NCBI GenBank assembly: GCA_023014335.1
Contig: JAECYW010000006.1
Location: 1,984,001 to 2,048,000, forward strand
Reading direction: 5' to 3'
DNA length: 64,000 bases
Source of the DNA: Galerina marginata
Taxonomy: Eukaryota > Basidiomycota > Agaricomycetes > Agaricales > Galerinaceae
Notes under the pieces: model-generated
The model's database searches: none
What the model saw: the letters and a program-made list of their open reading frames with translations, nothing else
Told to the model about the DNA's origin: nothing
Made by a program: the position numbers and the translations under genes
Shown: positions 46,301-59,667 of the stretch, piece after piece
Numbering within the stretch: position 1 is the stretch's first letter
How the letters are laid out: each line of letters starts with the position of its first letter

Positions 46301-47483
46301 CGCAAACCAGAACGTAGAGAACTACACCAAAACTCCAAACATCTACCTCAGGCCCGGTATACACTCGCGCATTGAGCAGTTCTGGCGCCGCGAAATATAG
46401 GGACCCACAGAACGTGGCAAGGTGAGCGACTGGGTCGTATAAATTTGACAGACCGAAATCGATGATTTTAATATTGCCTGTTTGCGAAATGAGAATGTTC
46501 TCAATTTTGAGATCTAAACATAGGTTACGGTAACGTCAGAATATAAAGTTTTATTAAGTGCAAAGAAATTAACATTACCCCGATGTACAACGTTATTGAG
46601 GTGGCAATATTCCAAAGCGCTTCCAATTTGGCGCGCGAATTTTCTGGCGACACGTTCCCGCAGTCGTCCATGGCTGATAATGTAATCCAGCATCTGGCCG
46701 CCATTTACATACTCAAAGACCATGTAATAGTGGTGCTGATGGACGATCATCTCCCGCATGCCACAGATGTAGGGATGGTATAGAAGCATGGAGAGAGCAG
46801 CTTCGCGAAGGGTCCTTATCTCTTTTGATGCGTCCTTCGAAGCCTGACGTGCCGCAGAGTCGTTGTTTGAAGTCGACCCATTGGTCTGAGGGGGCGGATT
46901 GGGGTAAACACGGGGCAAAATTTTGACTGCGAGCTAGAATGAAGGTAAGATATGCAGGCAGGGGGGAGCGTGGAATGCACAGACCTTTTCTCCAGTTATG
47001 TTATGGGTAGCCAGCTTGACCTTACCCATGCTGCCCGCTCCGAGTGTTTTACTGAGTGTGTAGTCGCCTAGAATCCTATTTGACCGACTGGACCTGCCTG
47101 TGGTGTCCTCCCTGTGCCTCCGTCGTTCTCGGTTTTCGTCAGCGGGAGGTTGAGACCGCTCTCTCGCGTCCGACGAGCTTGGTGTACCGCCATCCCGATT
47201 GCCAGCAACCACTGGCGGGCTGGGCGTAAAGGCCTGAGGAGGCATCGAGACGGGCCTTGGGCGATGAGAGTTCGGGGTCGTCCCTCTTGGAGCAGGCGCT
47301 GGAAGTGGCATATTGTGTGTGGGTGTTGATGGAGGGTGCTGCTGAGGTGATGGCTGGGTAATGGTCATCTCGAACTCGTGGCCACCGATCATGCCTCCAT
47401 GAGATGGTGTTATTTGTCCTGCGACAGGCGTCCTCTGGAACCTGGTTGAGCTGCGGCGCAAGTGCTGTCGGGTAACTGGTCAT
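43337..47483 (-). CDS. KIN1/KIN2 (MARK/PAR-1-like) serine/threonine kinase
   Basis: Large protein kinase, about 1,150-1,200 residues, with roles in polarity and exocytosis in fungi. A Pro/Ser/Gln-rich N-terminus precedes the catalytic domain: [20 protein letters not shown] (glycine loop), an insert-bearing alphaC region with [24 protein letters not shown] joined to [10 protein letters not shown] (HRD), [10 protein letters not shown] (DFG), [17 protein letters not shown] (APE), and [20 protein letters not shown]. Then [18 protein letters not shown], a long Ser/Pro-rich linker, and a C-terminal KA1 domain ([37 protein letters not shown]) ending at 43,337. The linker contains a Lys-Glu repeat coded by a CTTTCT microsatellite (43,855-43,895). 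A probable one-base fault lies near 47,460 just after the start, so the first residues are uncertain. Confidence 0.92.
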
Positions 47484-48017
47484 TTCTGTTCGTGAAGAGC
47501 AGCTGTCAGGCGTTTGAATGATGTATGGAAGAAGGCCCGTGCACGTCAGTGACGGTTATGGGGGATTGGAAGAGGAAGACGGGCGCTGTGCCAGCGACAC
47601 CGTAGAAAAAAGAGCGGACGAGTCGAGGGTCAGTCGGTCAAAGTCAACGACAAGATCCAAAAGTCATTCTCCATACTGCGTGTGGGATTATTCCCCCGCG
47701 GGCGAGACGGGCGGCCCTGGCTACTGATTTGTACATCACTCCGAAGGCTCCTCGTCCCTCTGTCATCTCAATTCAATAAAATAATAAATGCTCCTGTGTG
47801 CAGAATACAAGAGCAGATTGCTGATTGTTGTTGTCAAACTTTCGTTCAGACCTGTCTTTGGTGTGGAAGTGCACACATCCCACAGCGTTCCGGATCACAC
47901 ATTCGCCGCACCTGTGGAGTTAGAATGGATTACAAGGCAGCCGTAGATATCCAAGTTCAGAGGTATACGGCAGAATAAAAAAGTATAATATGTACACAGA
48001 GAACGACGGTTGAGAGG
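47484..48017. other. Upstream region of the KIN1-type kinase
   Basis: Probable promoter and leader of the kinase plus the 3' side of the small gene. No element recognised. Confidence 0.45.
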
Positions 48018-48548
48018 TCATTGTGATTTTGGTTTCCTGTCTGCAACGGGTAGCCATTTCACTGGATGCCGGTTGAACATCGGCCAGGGTGGTATTACGA
48101 CCTGATCAAAATCAAGCAAGTCAGTGTTGATGTGTGAGGACGTGGAACGTGGAACCTCGATCGCACCAGAGCTAGAACCACCGTGGCGAAACCCATGATC
48201 CCGAACGTTATCCGGAGGTCTTGCATAGCGAAACCTACGCAAAATGCCACAACCTACAGAACAAGATACGTCAACATTTTCGCCTTTGGGTAACACCAGT
48301 GACACAAGATGTGTTCAATGAATAGCCATATCGAAGTTCGATAATTCCAATGGAATTGATAGGCAAAACAAGCCTTCTCGAAGAAGAAACTCACGCCTGC
48401 TGCGGACAGAGCAACCTTGCTTATCAGTTCGACCAAACTTTGACCTGCAAAATCCTGTACTCTGAACGATTAACAAGAATCTTTGCTGGGTTAACGCCAG
48501 CGACTCACAATCTTCCCCTCTGTAATTTCTTGTAGAGAAAGAGCTCAT
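48018..48548 (-). CDS. Small hypothetical protein
   Basis: Three exons give about 110 residues. Exon 1: MSSFSTRNYRGED. Exon 2 (GTGAGT donor before it, TTGCAG acceptor): QSLVELISKVALSAAG. The last exon holds CGILRRFRYARPPDNVRDHG, then SHINTDLLDFDQVVIPPWP and the end PVADRKPKSQ. The second junction is uncertain and may use a GC donor. No known domain. A helical hydrophobic segment followed by a basic region is all that can be said. The consistent splice phases suggest a real gene. Confidence 0.5.
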
Positions 48549-49802
48549 GGCTGTGACAGAGGGTAGTTGAGGTTACTCAAAGTTAAACTTGTGCAGGAAA
48601 CTCCTGTATGATCGATTCCAGAGAATTTTGAAGGTTGTGGTGAAAGCTGAATACAGAGTTGAAATTGACGTCGTGGCTGCATTAGTGTCGTGTCCGTTTC
48701 ACGTGTACGCGTATTTCGGTCCGATAAGTCGACAGACACATCAAACAAACTTTTAGTACTCTTTCTTTCCTTCCACCACGATATCGATGAATTCATTGAA
48801 CCCTATCGCTGTCAAAGACCCGAAGCACTGAGGGTTCCGAAGAAATATGGGATATTACGACCTCATGCGCATGCACATACTGATTGATTTCAAAACTTGC
48901 CATTCTAGTCTGCTCGTCCTACCGCGATACCTTGATTACTTCCTCCCATGCTTGCCAGCTAGACTAGTGGATTTCTTCATCTGGACTGATACGCTATTAG
49001 AATCTATAACTGAAGTCATGCTTCAGTATCCATCCCCACCGTCCGAGCCGATGATAGACTTTTGCAGGTCTCGTGGCCTCGTGCCTTTGTCGACTACCTT
49101 TGCAAAGCGAAAGAGCTGTAACTGGCGAGAACGTGGTAAGCAAGGCCATGACTTTGGTTAAAAATGGCGATGGCCAAAAACAGTTCCATGCCGGCAAAAG
49201 CATATTAAAACAATTAGCTGTGACTCACTACGCCGACTAATGAATTCATTGGAGAAACTCCGAGCGCCGAGAAAGTCCTGTACGTTAGGACCTCGTGCAG
49301 GTTAATTTCGATTTAGGCAGGCTCAACCGGCTACTATGTCGTCTTTGGACGAGGGGATCCCATCATCCCGAAGTCGGCTTCATATCCTGACGTGAGTGAA
49401 GATCGCTTACTACTCATTTAAAACCTTGTGCAATTCAATTTACGACCTCGCAGCCAACCAAAATGCTCGTACGATTTCGCGTCAGGGGAGAAATCTGAGA
49501 AAGTGTAGGCTTCTGGAAAAGTGGACGACTTCGAACTTGTTTGAAAACCTTAACGATGACGGCAAAAAAACATGACGTTCATCCTATGCGATAGAGGCCT
49601 AACCATCAACAATTAATTGGGCGCGATACGTGAGTCAACTACCTTGTCCTGTAGAATAAACCTACACCTGTTGGAGTTGCCTTCATATAGCATAGGAAAT
49701 TGTGAGCATGACCATAGTATTCAAACTTGTATTCCATATTGTTATTATTATAAAATTTCCTCGTATCTAACAAAATATGTTGAAAAATTTTGTGAAAAAG
49801 GC
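48549..49802. other. Intergenic region, no supported gene
   Basis: A 104-codon plus-strand frame at 48,847-49,161 lacks similarity to anything known and has no clear splice context. The rest is AT-rich. Confidence 0.4.
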
Positions 49803-49927
49803 CATCCTACTTATAGGCCACTTCTGTGACTTATAAGGACTTTATACATACTTATCAGAAACTTATCAGCAACTTTAACTTTAAATAAGCTCCTTCTAGG
49901 CCACAGAAGTGGCCTATAAGTAGGATG
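49803..49927. repeat. Foldback element with 26-bp perfect inverted repeats
   Basis: The arms 49,803-49,828 and 49,902-49,927 are exact reverse complements (starting CATCCTACTTATAGGCCACT). They are separated by a 73-bp AT-rich centre with AACTTATCAG repeats. The pairing continues imperfectly outward into A-rich and T-rich flanks (AAAAAGGC against GCTTTTTT). It could be a small MITE or a very strong hairpin in the 3' flank of the SRA gene. No clear target-site duplication was found. Confidence 0.8.
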
Positions 49928-50053
49928 AGCTTTTTTGGATTTTTCCGACAACTAGTGTACAAAGAACTGCATAGTACAAAGCAATGAAAGCAATAAAAGT
50001 CCCATGAACCGCCAGCAGTTGAAGACCATTGACAGGATATCAAAGCATAAGAA

Positions 50054-51113
50054 TCAGAGATGTTCCCCTTTCTTGGGAATTGGTAACTGGCCAGGACAGC
50101 GCTACAGGTCTCCATTAATGGCTGGCGGTGCGTGTGGAGAAGGTGAAACTCACTTGAAGCTCGTATCTACAGATGGCAAATCCATTTGCGCCTCTATCCA
50201 TGTATGCTCTCTCGACAGTGTACAGTCCATCATAGCGGTATCTGAGAGTTAGATGGTTAGGATTGAAAGGTCAACAGGCGGAACCAAGACTCAAAACACA
50301 ACACACCCTGAATCTGGGGCATAAACAGAGTCTGGATTGGGGCCTCGAACAACGCGGACTGGCTTCTTTGTTCTCGCTGATACCTAGGGAATATCTGTCA
50401 GTGTACCCATTTATACTGGTAGATGACAATAAAATACCTTCAGCGCAGCATTGTCTCTATGTTGAAAGCTTTGATCTGCCACTTGAGCCCCACTGCCCTA
50501 TAAATAAATAAAGACGAATTGAGTCACTTGCAACCGATGTAGAGAGGTCTCCTAACACGGAAAGAATCTGATTGTCCTCCTGTGAGAAGTTATGTTCAAT
50601 CAAATCATTTTCAAATCTTCAGTGTTGATGCCGACATACCTGTGCCTGTGTAGAGGCTTTCACCAGAACATCATTGCATTAACTCAATCTGCGAGAAGAG
50701 GGAGGGGGAAAGCGGAAACTTACATAGTCTCTCCCTCATCCTTGTCATCTTTATAACCATTGGATACACATATTGAGAATGCACCTTCTGTGGATGATCC
50801 AGATATGCCTGCATAGTTTTTCGTGTGCACTTTCAATGCAGAGCACTCCTTCCTGCATAGAATAGAATGCAAAGCATCAGTCATCAATCTATCAGGTTCC
50901 AAACGACGTACCGGTTCGCAAAAGTATGAAAGATCTGAACCCTTGGGGCTCCAAAACGCGTCTGGACGGCAGATCCGGAGGGATGCCCATATATAGCCCG
51001 TCTGCTCTCCAGAAACTTTTTCCGTCTATTACAGGATGACCTTCAGAGTCGTATAGCAGTGAAGAATGAGATTCAACTGACATTCGTTCGAACGGCGTTC
51101 GTTCAACCCCCAT
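50054..51113 (-). CDS. SRA-YDG domain protein, copy 1
   Basis: Stand-alone SRA (SET and RING associated) protein. In other eukaryotes this fold flips and reads 5-methylcytosine. Start MGVERTPFERMSVESHSSLL. Following exons: RKECSALKVHTKNYAGISG, GAFSICVSNGYKDDKDEGET (the family G-x-YSI-x-S-GxYEDD motif), then QVADQSFQHRDNAALK, KPVRVVRGPNPDSVYAPDSG, and the eponymous YRYDGLYTVERAYMDRG followed by GFAICRYELQ. The last exon, RCPGQLPIPKKGEHL, matches the RLPGQPP ending of SRA domains. No RING, PHD or catalytic domain is visible. It lies in tandem with a closely related gene 500 bp upstream. The GS in place of IYGSV in the pocket region suggests divergence of copy 1. Confidence 0.8.
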
Positions 51114-51635
51114 AATGGTGGTGGTAGTACGATGTCAAGATGAAAAGGCCTTTGTTTTGTCAAGTTTCTTCGAAGACGCGTCAAGTGGCAGAGGTCACAT
51201 GAACGCATTGTCCTTTACTCACGGTCTAATTGCAGTAAATTAGTGATCCGGCTCCGAAGACGATCGATGATCTTGATATCAATGATAGATATGGCGAGCT
51301 TCGTTAAATGCTGGACGCCGGATAGAAATCTTTAGTACCTGAATATTTCGGTATGTAAAAAGTTGATAGTTAAGACCAGTAAGACATAACCGTGGCGCTG
51401 GTCAAACTGTTCCAAGCTTCCACGCTGCGTAATAAGAATCTGGAGTGTCAGCAAGATTGATTGAGGCTGATATGTATAATTTCCTGCAGCAACAGTATTC
51501 ATGATGTAAAGTATATTGGGGATTCCCTGATCATATTCAACAGAAGAAGGGAGCATTACATGAAGCAAAGCAAAGCAAAGCAAAGAAAGCAATAAAGGTC
51601 GTATAGATTTGGTTTCTGGGTATAGCAATTAGAAA
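51114..51635. other. Spacer between the tandem SRA genes
   Basis: Contains the promoter of copy 1 and the 3' side of copy 2. An AAAGC/AAAGCA tandem (AAGCAAAGCAAAGCAAAG) lies near 51,565. No gene. Confidence 0.5.
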
Positions 51636-52668
51636 TTATTTGTTCTTTGTGTTTATTGGAATCGGTGGTTGGATTGGGGAGACGCTAAGGGCGCACATTA
51701 AATGGCTGGGAGCTTCTGGAGGGATTATAAAACTCACTTCAAGCTCATATTTGCAAATGGCATAGCCACTCATTCCTTTACCCATATATGCAGATTTGAC
51801 AGTATATAAACCATCATAGCGATATCTATGAGTAAGGAGATAACTTTTAAAAGGTCAAAGTAGTGGGGAGATGACTGTACACACCCTGACTCTGGGGCGT
51901 ATCTAGAACCGCGATTAAGGCCTCGAACAACGCGAACGGGATATTTTGTCTCGACTGATTTCTAGAAAATTGCCTGTCAGCGTATGTGTTTGGCCACCAT
52001 GTAACAGCACACGCCTTCAGGGCCGCATTGGAAGGATGGTCAAAGGTTTGGTCGGCTACTTGAGGTCCGGCACCCTACAGAAATCATGATGAGTCATTTG
52101 TAATCAATCAAAGGGGGAAGCTAGACCGACACCGAAGGAATCTTCCTGACCTCCTGCGTGAAGAGCGGTCCGATCGAGTCATCTCCAGAACCAGCGCGTT
52201 TAAAAGGGCATACCTGTGCCAGTGTAGATTCTTTTCGCACCGAAACTAACACGTTAGCTCACTTCAGCAGAAAGGAAGAAAATCTCTACTTGCAAGGTCT
52301 CTCCGTTGTCTTTATCGTCTTCATAACTACCCGATACACATATCGAGTATGCGCCAGCGGTAACCGATCCGTAAATTCCTGCGGTGGTTGGTGCGTGCAC
52401 CCCACGCTCACTACACTCTTTCCTACACGACACAGAGCTCAGTCATGGAGAAAAATCACTGTAGTTACAGACGACGTACCTTGTCAGGAAAGTGGTGAGA
52501 ACTTGGGACATTGGGGGATCCAAAATGTCCGTCTTTCTGATCAAAGGATCCGGGGGGAAACAAAGATGGATCCTCCATGAGCTTCTTACGCCTATGACAA
52601 AGTAAGTTTCCTAGAAAATGGAGAAACAGAGAAGGTTTGGACTCGACCTACAACTTCTCAGAGGCCAT
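51636..52668 (-). CDS. SRA-YDG domain protein, copy 2
   Basis: Start MASEKL, then RKKLMEDPSLFPPGSFDQKD and VPSSHHFPDK. The SRA domain is well kept: KECSERGVHAPTTAGIYGSV, GAYSICVSGSYEDDKDNGET, FGAKRIYTGTG, GAGPQVADQTFDHPSNAALK, KYPVRVVRGLNRGSRYAPES, YRYDGLYTVKSAYMGKGMSG and YAICKYELE. The final exon reads RLP then QPPIPINTKNK after one extra C in a C run near 51,685, parallel to RCPGQLPIPKK in copy 1. It probably recognises methylated cytosine in DNA. Same exon plan as copy 1, so the pair arose by tandem duplication. The 3' end is less certain than the rest. Confidence 0.83.
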
Positions 52669-52841
52669 GGTGATGGTGGTCTGTGTAAAGGGTCAAGTAG
52701 ACAAAGACTCCGACGCGTATATCTAAATTGGCATTGAGTCACATGACATGATGTGAGTTTCCCAAGCCGTTTTCTTAGAAATTCGCCTGGTCACTGATTC
52801 GACTCCCAACTATCCTACCGATTGCAGGTCATAATCACACC

Positions 52842-54403
52842 ATGAGTGCCGAAAATTCAGGACCATCATCCTCCACCACTGGGAAAGGAAGGAAACCAGT
52901 AACGATAATCACGATAGGCATGGCGGGAGCCGGGAAATCCACCTTTGTCCAACGTCTCAACTCTTATCTGCATTCACTTGAACCCCCTTCGCCGCCCTAC
53001 ATCCTCAATCTAGACCCTGCAGTGACATACGTCCCATACGAGCCAAATATCGATATTAGAGATACTGTGAATTACCAAGAGGTTATGAAGCAGTTCGTAT
53101 CTGGTCCTTTCACGCCTTGCATTCCTTCTGTCTGGGTGACGAATTGAACTCGATGAAAAAAGGTACAACCTAGGTCCCAACGGCGGTATTCTGACCGCCC
53201 TTAACTTGTTCACGACCAAGTTTGATCAAGTCCTGAATTTAGTGGAGCAAAGAGCGGACAGCGTCGAGTAAACATTCTTGCTTAACATATTTCGGCAGTG
53301 ACTCCAGTTGATATTGTTTTTTGTCCTCAGCTACGTGATTCTTGACACTCCAGGCCAGATAGAAATTTTTACATGGTCAGCATCTGGGGCTATCATCACC
53401 GACGCTGTTGCGTCTTCGCTACCCACTGTGGTCGCGTATATAATCGATACTCCACGGACGACTGCCCCTGCCACTTTCATGTCCAATATGTTATACGCAT
53501 GCAGGTAAGCTGACATTCCTGTTGACCGCGCTTTACGACACCGCCTTCGACACATCGTGTCTCTCTACTACACCCACGATCGGCGGGGTTGATCGGACAG
53601 GAACCTGACACAACATACAAGAAACACATCGAGCTGACAATTATTTTTCTAGTATTCTTTATAAGACAAAGTTGCCCTTCATCTTGGTGTTCAACAAGAC
53701 TGATGTGCAGCCGCACAACTTTGCATTGGAATGGATGTCTGATTTCGAGGAGTTCCAGGCTGCATTAGCGTCACATAATGGGACAAGAGACTCAGAAGGA
53801 GGACCGACCTACATGAGCAGTCTCATGAACAGTATGAGCCTCGTGTTAGATGAATTTTACAAAAACCTCAAGGTGATTCTTTTGTGGGGGGTTTCTTCCC
53901 ATCAGGATGCTCACGGGATATATTTTCAGGCTGTTGGTGTGTCCAGCCTTACCGGAGACGGCTTCAAGGAGTTTTTGGAAGCCGTAGAGGCCTCCCGCCA
54001 GGAGTATGAAAAGTGGGTGATCATTCTTCGTAGTCTCAGGTGTCTCACAGCCATTTCTAGTGAATATCTCCCAGAGTTAGAAAGAGCGAGAGCAGACCGG
54101 GAAAAGATCGCTTCAGGACGCCAAGGACGACTCGATGAACCGCGTGCTAAAAGATCTTGCTATTGACCGGGCAAAAAATCCCGCGGGTGCTCTCGCAGAT
54201 CGCTGGGATCCAGAGGATGAAGAATTTGACGAGGACGAAGAAACGGATACCATCGACCGATGTAATTCAGCAGCTTTTTTCTAGACTGGTGGATGGTGCT
54301 CACGTACATTTTAGCTATCGAAAGTGGCCCAGGTGAATATATCGATGTCACTCGCGCGCGACGTCACGACAGAGAAGATATAAACTGGCCAAGACCAGGG
54401 TGA
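52842..54403 (+). CDS. GPN1: GPN-loop GTPase 1 (NPA3/XAB1 type)
   Basis: Essential GTPase that helps assemble and import RNA polymerase II. Start [19 protein letters not shown], then the P-loop [55 protein letters not shown] (the Gly-Pro-Asn loop that names the family), [40 protein letters not shown] and FILVFNKTD (NKxD). The C-terminal acidic tail [15 protein letters not shown] precedes the end [20 protein letters not shown]. Short introns throughout. One missing base near 54,121 shifts the frame between ASGRQ and [11 protein letters not shown]; the following reading is clearly conserved, so a sequencing fault is likely. Confidence 0.95.
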
Positions 54404-55370
54404 ATGAAACGTAGAGAAAGGTACACGGTTCTTTGTTTCCATACTGTTGCCTTGTTGATCTGTGTATTCATAGGACTTCCTTCCATTTCAGCGAGAAGCC
54501 AAAAGTATTTCTCCGGAGCGCTGTAATCTACTGAATTGTACATTGACCACCTAGACCCGTCGATGATATAATCGTGGCACCATTCACCCTGTCGTCGCAT
54601 TCTTGTGCTGCCTTTGCTAATGAACCTCGCTGCCGTTTGCCGACTTGGTTTTTTTGTCACTCGCAGACTGTCATCGACTCGGTTTTAATTTTGAATCCGA
54701 GTCACGTCGCCTGCGATAGCCGAATGATAATGTCCATCGTATACCTCGTTGCCTGTTTCTCCATTCTCCAACCCCGCCTGAGAAGACATCTGTCCAGGTG
54801 AGATTGAGGTGTAAATAGGTGTGAAAAGTGTGCTCTTTGCGAGCTTGATGGGTAGCTTCTTGTATATTATATATTATTGCAAGTGTAAATGGGTTTAGTG
54901 GGAGGTTTTCCTTCTTATTGCCCTGGACATATTTAGGGGCGTGGACGACGCAGCGCGTGAGGTAACCAGGTCGTCCTGAAGTTCATCATTCCTCTGCATC
55001 TATTGTCTTCATTAATGTTTGACAAGCTGAATTTCGGGAGCACGGCAAATGTGGCTGTGCCCTGAGCAGCGACTTGGGGTAGAAAAGGATTTCCTCCTCT
55101 TGTTGCTTTCTACCTTCGTTGGCGTTAAGCACATCAAGCGCCAATTATTATCGACTGTTACGTGATTGACCGCCCATCTATCCTGTGCGCTACAGTGTTC
55201 AGGGTATACTTATCCCATTCCATCTTCACTGCCACTGATGCATGATGGCCCACAGGCACCCCGTGGTTATCGTGCCCCTTCATCCCAGCCGCGTTTTCGT
55301 TTTCCTTCTCGTCTCTCATCATACCCTCTCTGCCTCATAACCAACCTGCACTGTGCTCCATCCATTGCAA
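54404..55370. other. Upstream region of CDK1
   Basis: Holds the GPN1 3' end and the CDK1 promoter. No gene, repeat or RNA recognised; open frames are overlapping shadows. Confidence 0.45.
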
Positions 55371-57080
<1,710 letters not shown>

Positions 57081-57691
57081 ATCGAGCCGTTGGTTTCCAT
57101 CTCTTGAATCAGTGGTTTCCCTCAATGTCTTTGTGCTTTGTTCTCAGTTCGTTTCCTCTGTCTGACGACGCCTCCCACCTGTGATCGTCATTGAAGTACC
57201 CCATGCATTCATTCCACCTGTCTTTTTCACGCAGTCAATAAAGTTCAGTCATGCATCCATACTTAACGAATTCACCGATCAGTTGAAGGGCTTACAAAAG
57301 ATTTACATTCATCTCAGCGCCGAGTCACGTTCTTCTAAAAATATTATTTACGGCGTTTTCTGAGAGCTAGGCGGTTTGCAAGTTGTCCTTGTATCCGTCA
57401 AGGGTGGCTACATATCAATATAGCTACAATAATTTTAAGTGGCTTGCCGTAAGATGGGAATCATCTAAATTTCCTGTTCGGGGTTCAAGCGTTCACATTC
57501 TGTTCCATCGCTCGGTCGTCCAGGGTTTTTCCTAAGGTCCAGGATGAGCCTCGACACAGTTACCGTTGTTGTCGCCCACATAAAGCTGGCGGCAGAACAA
57601 AGCTCAGGATGAGCGTATATCACACAAGAGGTAAAATCTTAGTGGCCAACGCACCAGATCCCCAAGAAGACCAAATGGAGCTTTGAACTTA
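57081..57691. other. Convergent 3' spacer
   Basis: Between the ends of CDK1 and the DUF6533 gene. No gene or repeat recognised. Confidence 0.45.
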
Positions 57692-59105
57692 TTAGGACAC
57701 CGTTTTGCAACTGAAGTGCATCAAATAATCACTTACAGGTCCGAAGAATGTTATAAGAAAGTTAATCAAGCGCATAACTGAGATGATTGAGACGTTTGAA
57801 ATAAGATTAGATTGTTCTTGATCATCGATACGAAGGACTGATGGACACTGGCACTTACGGAAAAGCAGCTGTAATGATTTGGTACAATTAATTAATAGGT
57901 TGGCTACTGATCCTGGTGTCAAAAAATAGAATTAGGCTCACGAGAATATACATGAACCGGTCATGGTATAAATACTGAACCGACATGCTCTGCTTGGTGC
58001 GTCGCCTACTTAACGCGTTCCAGCATACCGAAAGGAGGGCTACTGAGTCGAAGATGAGCTGTTAATTAAATCGGGTGGGGAAGAAATTAAGGAGAAATGA
58101 ATAACGTTATGGCAGTATCTCAACTCACTGCAGGTGCATAAAGGGTACCCAAGATACTACGTCTTTTCAAGGTGCATATCTTTAGCGGTATATCATATGA
58201 CAGGGAGGCTGGTTGTTTAAAATTTGTTCAGTCAAAATAATTTGATGGGAGAGTGAATCGATCTTACGCGTGATTCTGACGAGCACGATGGCAGCGCAAA
58301 TAATGACGGTAACCTGGGCCAACAAAAATAAACCGAGGCTGGAGAGCATCAGTCGCCTATTTCGGTTCCAAATGACCCAGAGCCTCAGTAGTACCAGGAC
58401 TGCAGAGTGTCGTGGATGGTCATTAAATGGAAATCTGTAGGGAGGTCTCTTCTCACAGTTGCCTGTTCCCATTGAAAAGATACCAATGCACACCTTTTAG
58501 CAAAGAAAGGTCAGCAACAAGGGATTGCAAACAAAGGACGGTCGCTTACCCCTAGATTGAACCACACTTGACAACTACACAAAAAATTAGTAACTTTCCG
58601 GGACATAGGTCGAGAGTATGAATACAACTGGACATAATTGGGGTTAAATACGACTTATAATGCCAGCCAATTCTCAACTTACTGTGTCAGGGTTCCCATG
58701 CCTTGATGCCGCCAATTCTGCCCAATTAATTATTTGAGCTACCGTCTCATTCCACAGGGGTAGTAACTCACGATATAGGTGTAAGAGAAGAGCGGAAGGC
58801 ACGGCATAACGAACGAGAAGAAAAAGGACCTTAGGAAGTGTCCATCTCGCTTTCCAGACATATTCAACTTCGTCTGCAAATGATAGAATATGGTCATAGA
58901 AAAGAAACTGGCATGTTCATTTCAGCCGATTCACGTTTGCGCGACGAACAGGGACTCACTACTAATCCGGCAGCTGCATTAGAAAAGTCAATGAGCCGTT
59001 TGAACACGAACAGGTTTAAAGTATTGTGTAGTTTGGGTACTCACAGCCGATATATCTAGCATGCAAAAAGAATGACCCGCCAGTTAGGCCCATAACAAGG
59101 CTCAT
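57692..59105 (-). CDS. DUF6533-type multi-pass membrane protein
   Basis: Family of unknown function that is greatly expanded in Agaricomycetes. Diagnostic segment: YDHILSFADEVEYVWKARWT followed by LPKVLFLLVRYAVPSALLLH. Later exons give CQVWFNLG, CIGIFSMGTGN, VLVLLRLWVIWNRNRRLM and LSSLGLFLLAQVTVIICAAI, all hydrophobic helices. The C-terminal exon includes VMRLINFLITFFGPVSDYLM. There are six to eight small exons and their limits are only partly certain. The start at 59,105 (MSLVMGLTGGSFFLH) is the best candidate because it opens the first membrane helix. A receptor-like role is often guessed for the family, but there is no proof. Confidence 0.65.
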
Positions 59106-59208
59106 AACAACTGAGGCCAGTGCACGACGCAGACGACAGGCCTTCCAGAGACCTTAGAGCTCTCAGTCAGTCAGTCGGTCGGCCGTGGTAAGTTCGACTG
59201 CCTCGACC

Positions 59209-59667
59209 TCAGGTATATATGTCGAAATAGAGTGTATGATAAATGAAACCTAAGGCATGAGGTGATGCATCTCTTGACACTGAGCGCAACCAGAAACACG
59301 ACAGAAATAGCCTGCCAAAGTCCGAGGTGGAGAAGCTGACGGTCTCTGACGGTCCCAGAGTGATCCTTGCAACCTGTGTGCCAATGAAGACTTTTCCACG
59401 TAAATTCGTTGGGCAAACAGCCTCGACTGTAAGAGGTGAGGTAGCCTTTACATAAATCACGTCGTGATGGTGTTTGGGATGATCCCATGCTAGGGTGATG
59501 AAATGCGTTGGAACTTGGTTACCGTCCAAAGGAAAGAAGTTGGAGGTGAAAAGTAGCATTGATTTCGGACCGGTTTGCCGAGGTGTTGTTGCTCTTGACA
59601 GCGGTGCCAAATGATTACTTTTGGTTTGTTCATCTTCTGCTTGTACAGTGGTCCTCATCACCTTCAA
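59209..59667 (-). CDS. Orphan open frame, 152 residues
   Basis: Uninterrupted frame starting MKVMRTTVQAEDEQTKSN. The middle, NFFPLDGNQVPTHFITLAWD then HHHDVIYVKATSPLTVEAV, looks like folded beta-strand sequence rather than random translation. No known domain, no signal peptide, no introns. It could be a small real gene or chance; it lies upstream of the DUF6533 gene on the same strand, and might also be part of a longer transcript. Confidence 0.3.
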   Translation of the reverse strand: MKVMRTTVQAEDEQTKSNHLAPLSRATTPRQTGPKSMLLFTSNFFPLDGNQVPTHFITLAWDHPKHHHDVIYVKATSPLTVEAVCPTNLRGKVFIGTQVARITLGPSETVSFSTSDFGRLFLSCFWLRSVSRDASPHALGFIYHTLYFDIYT

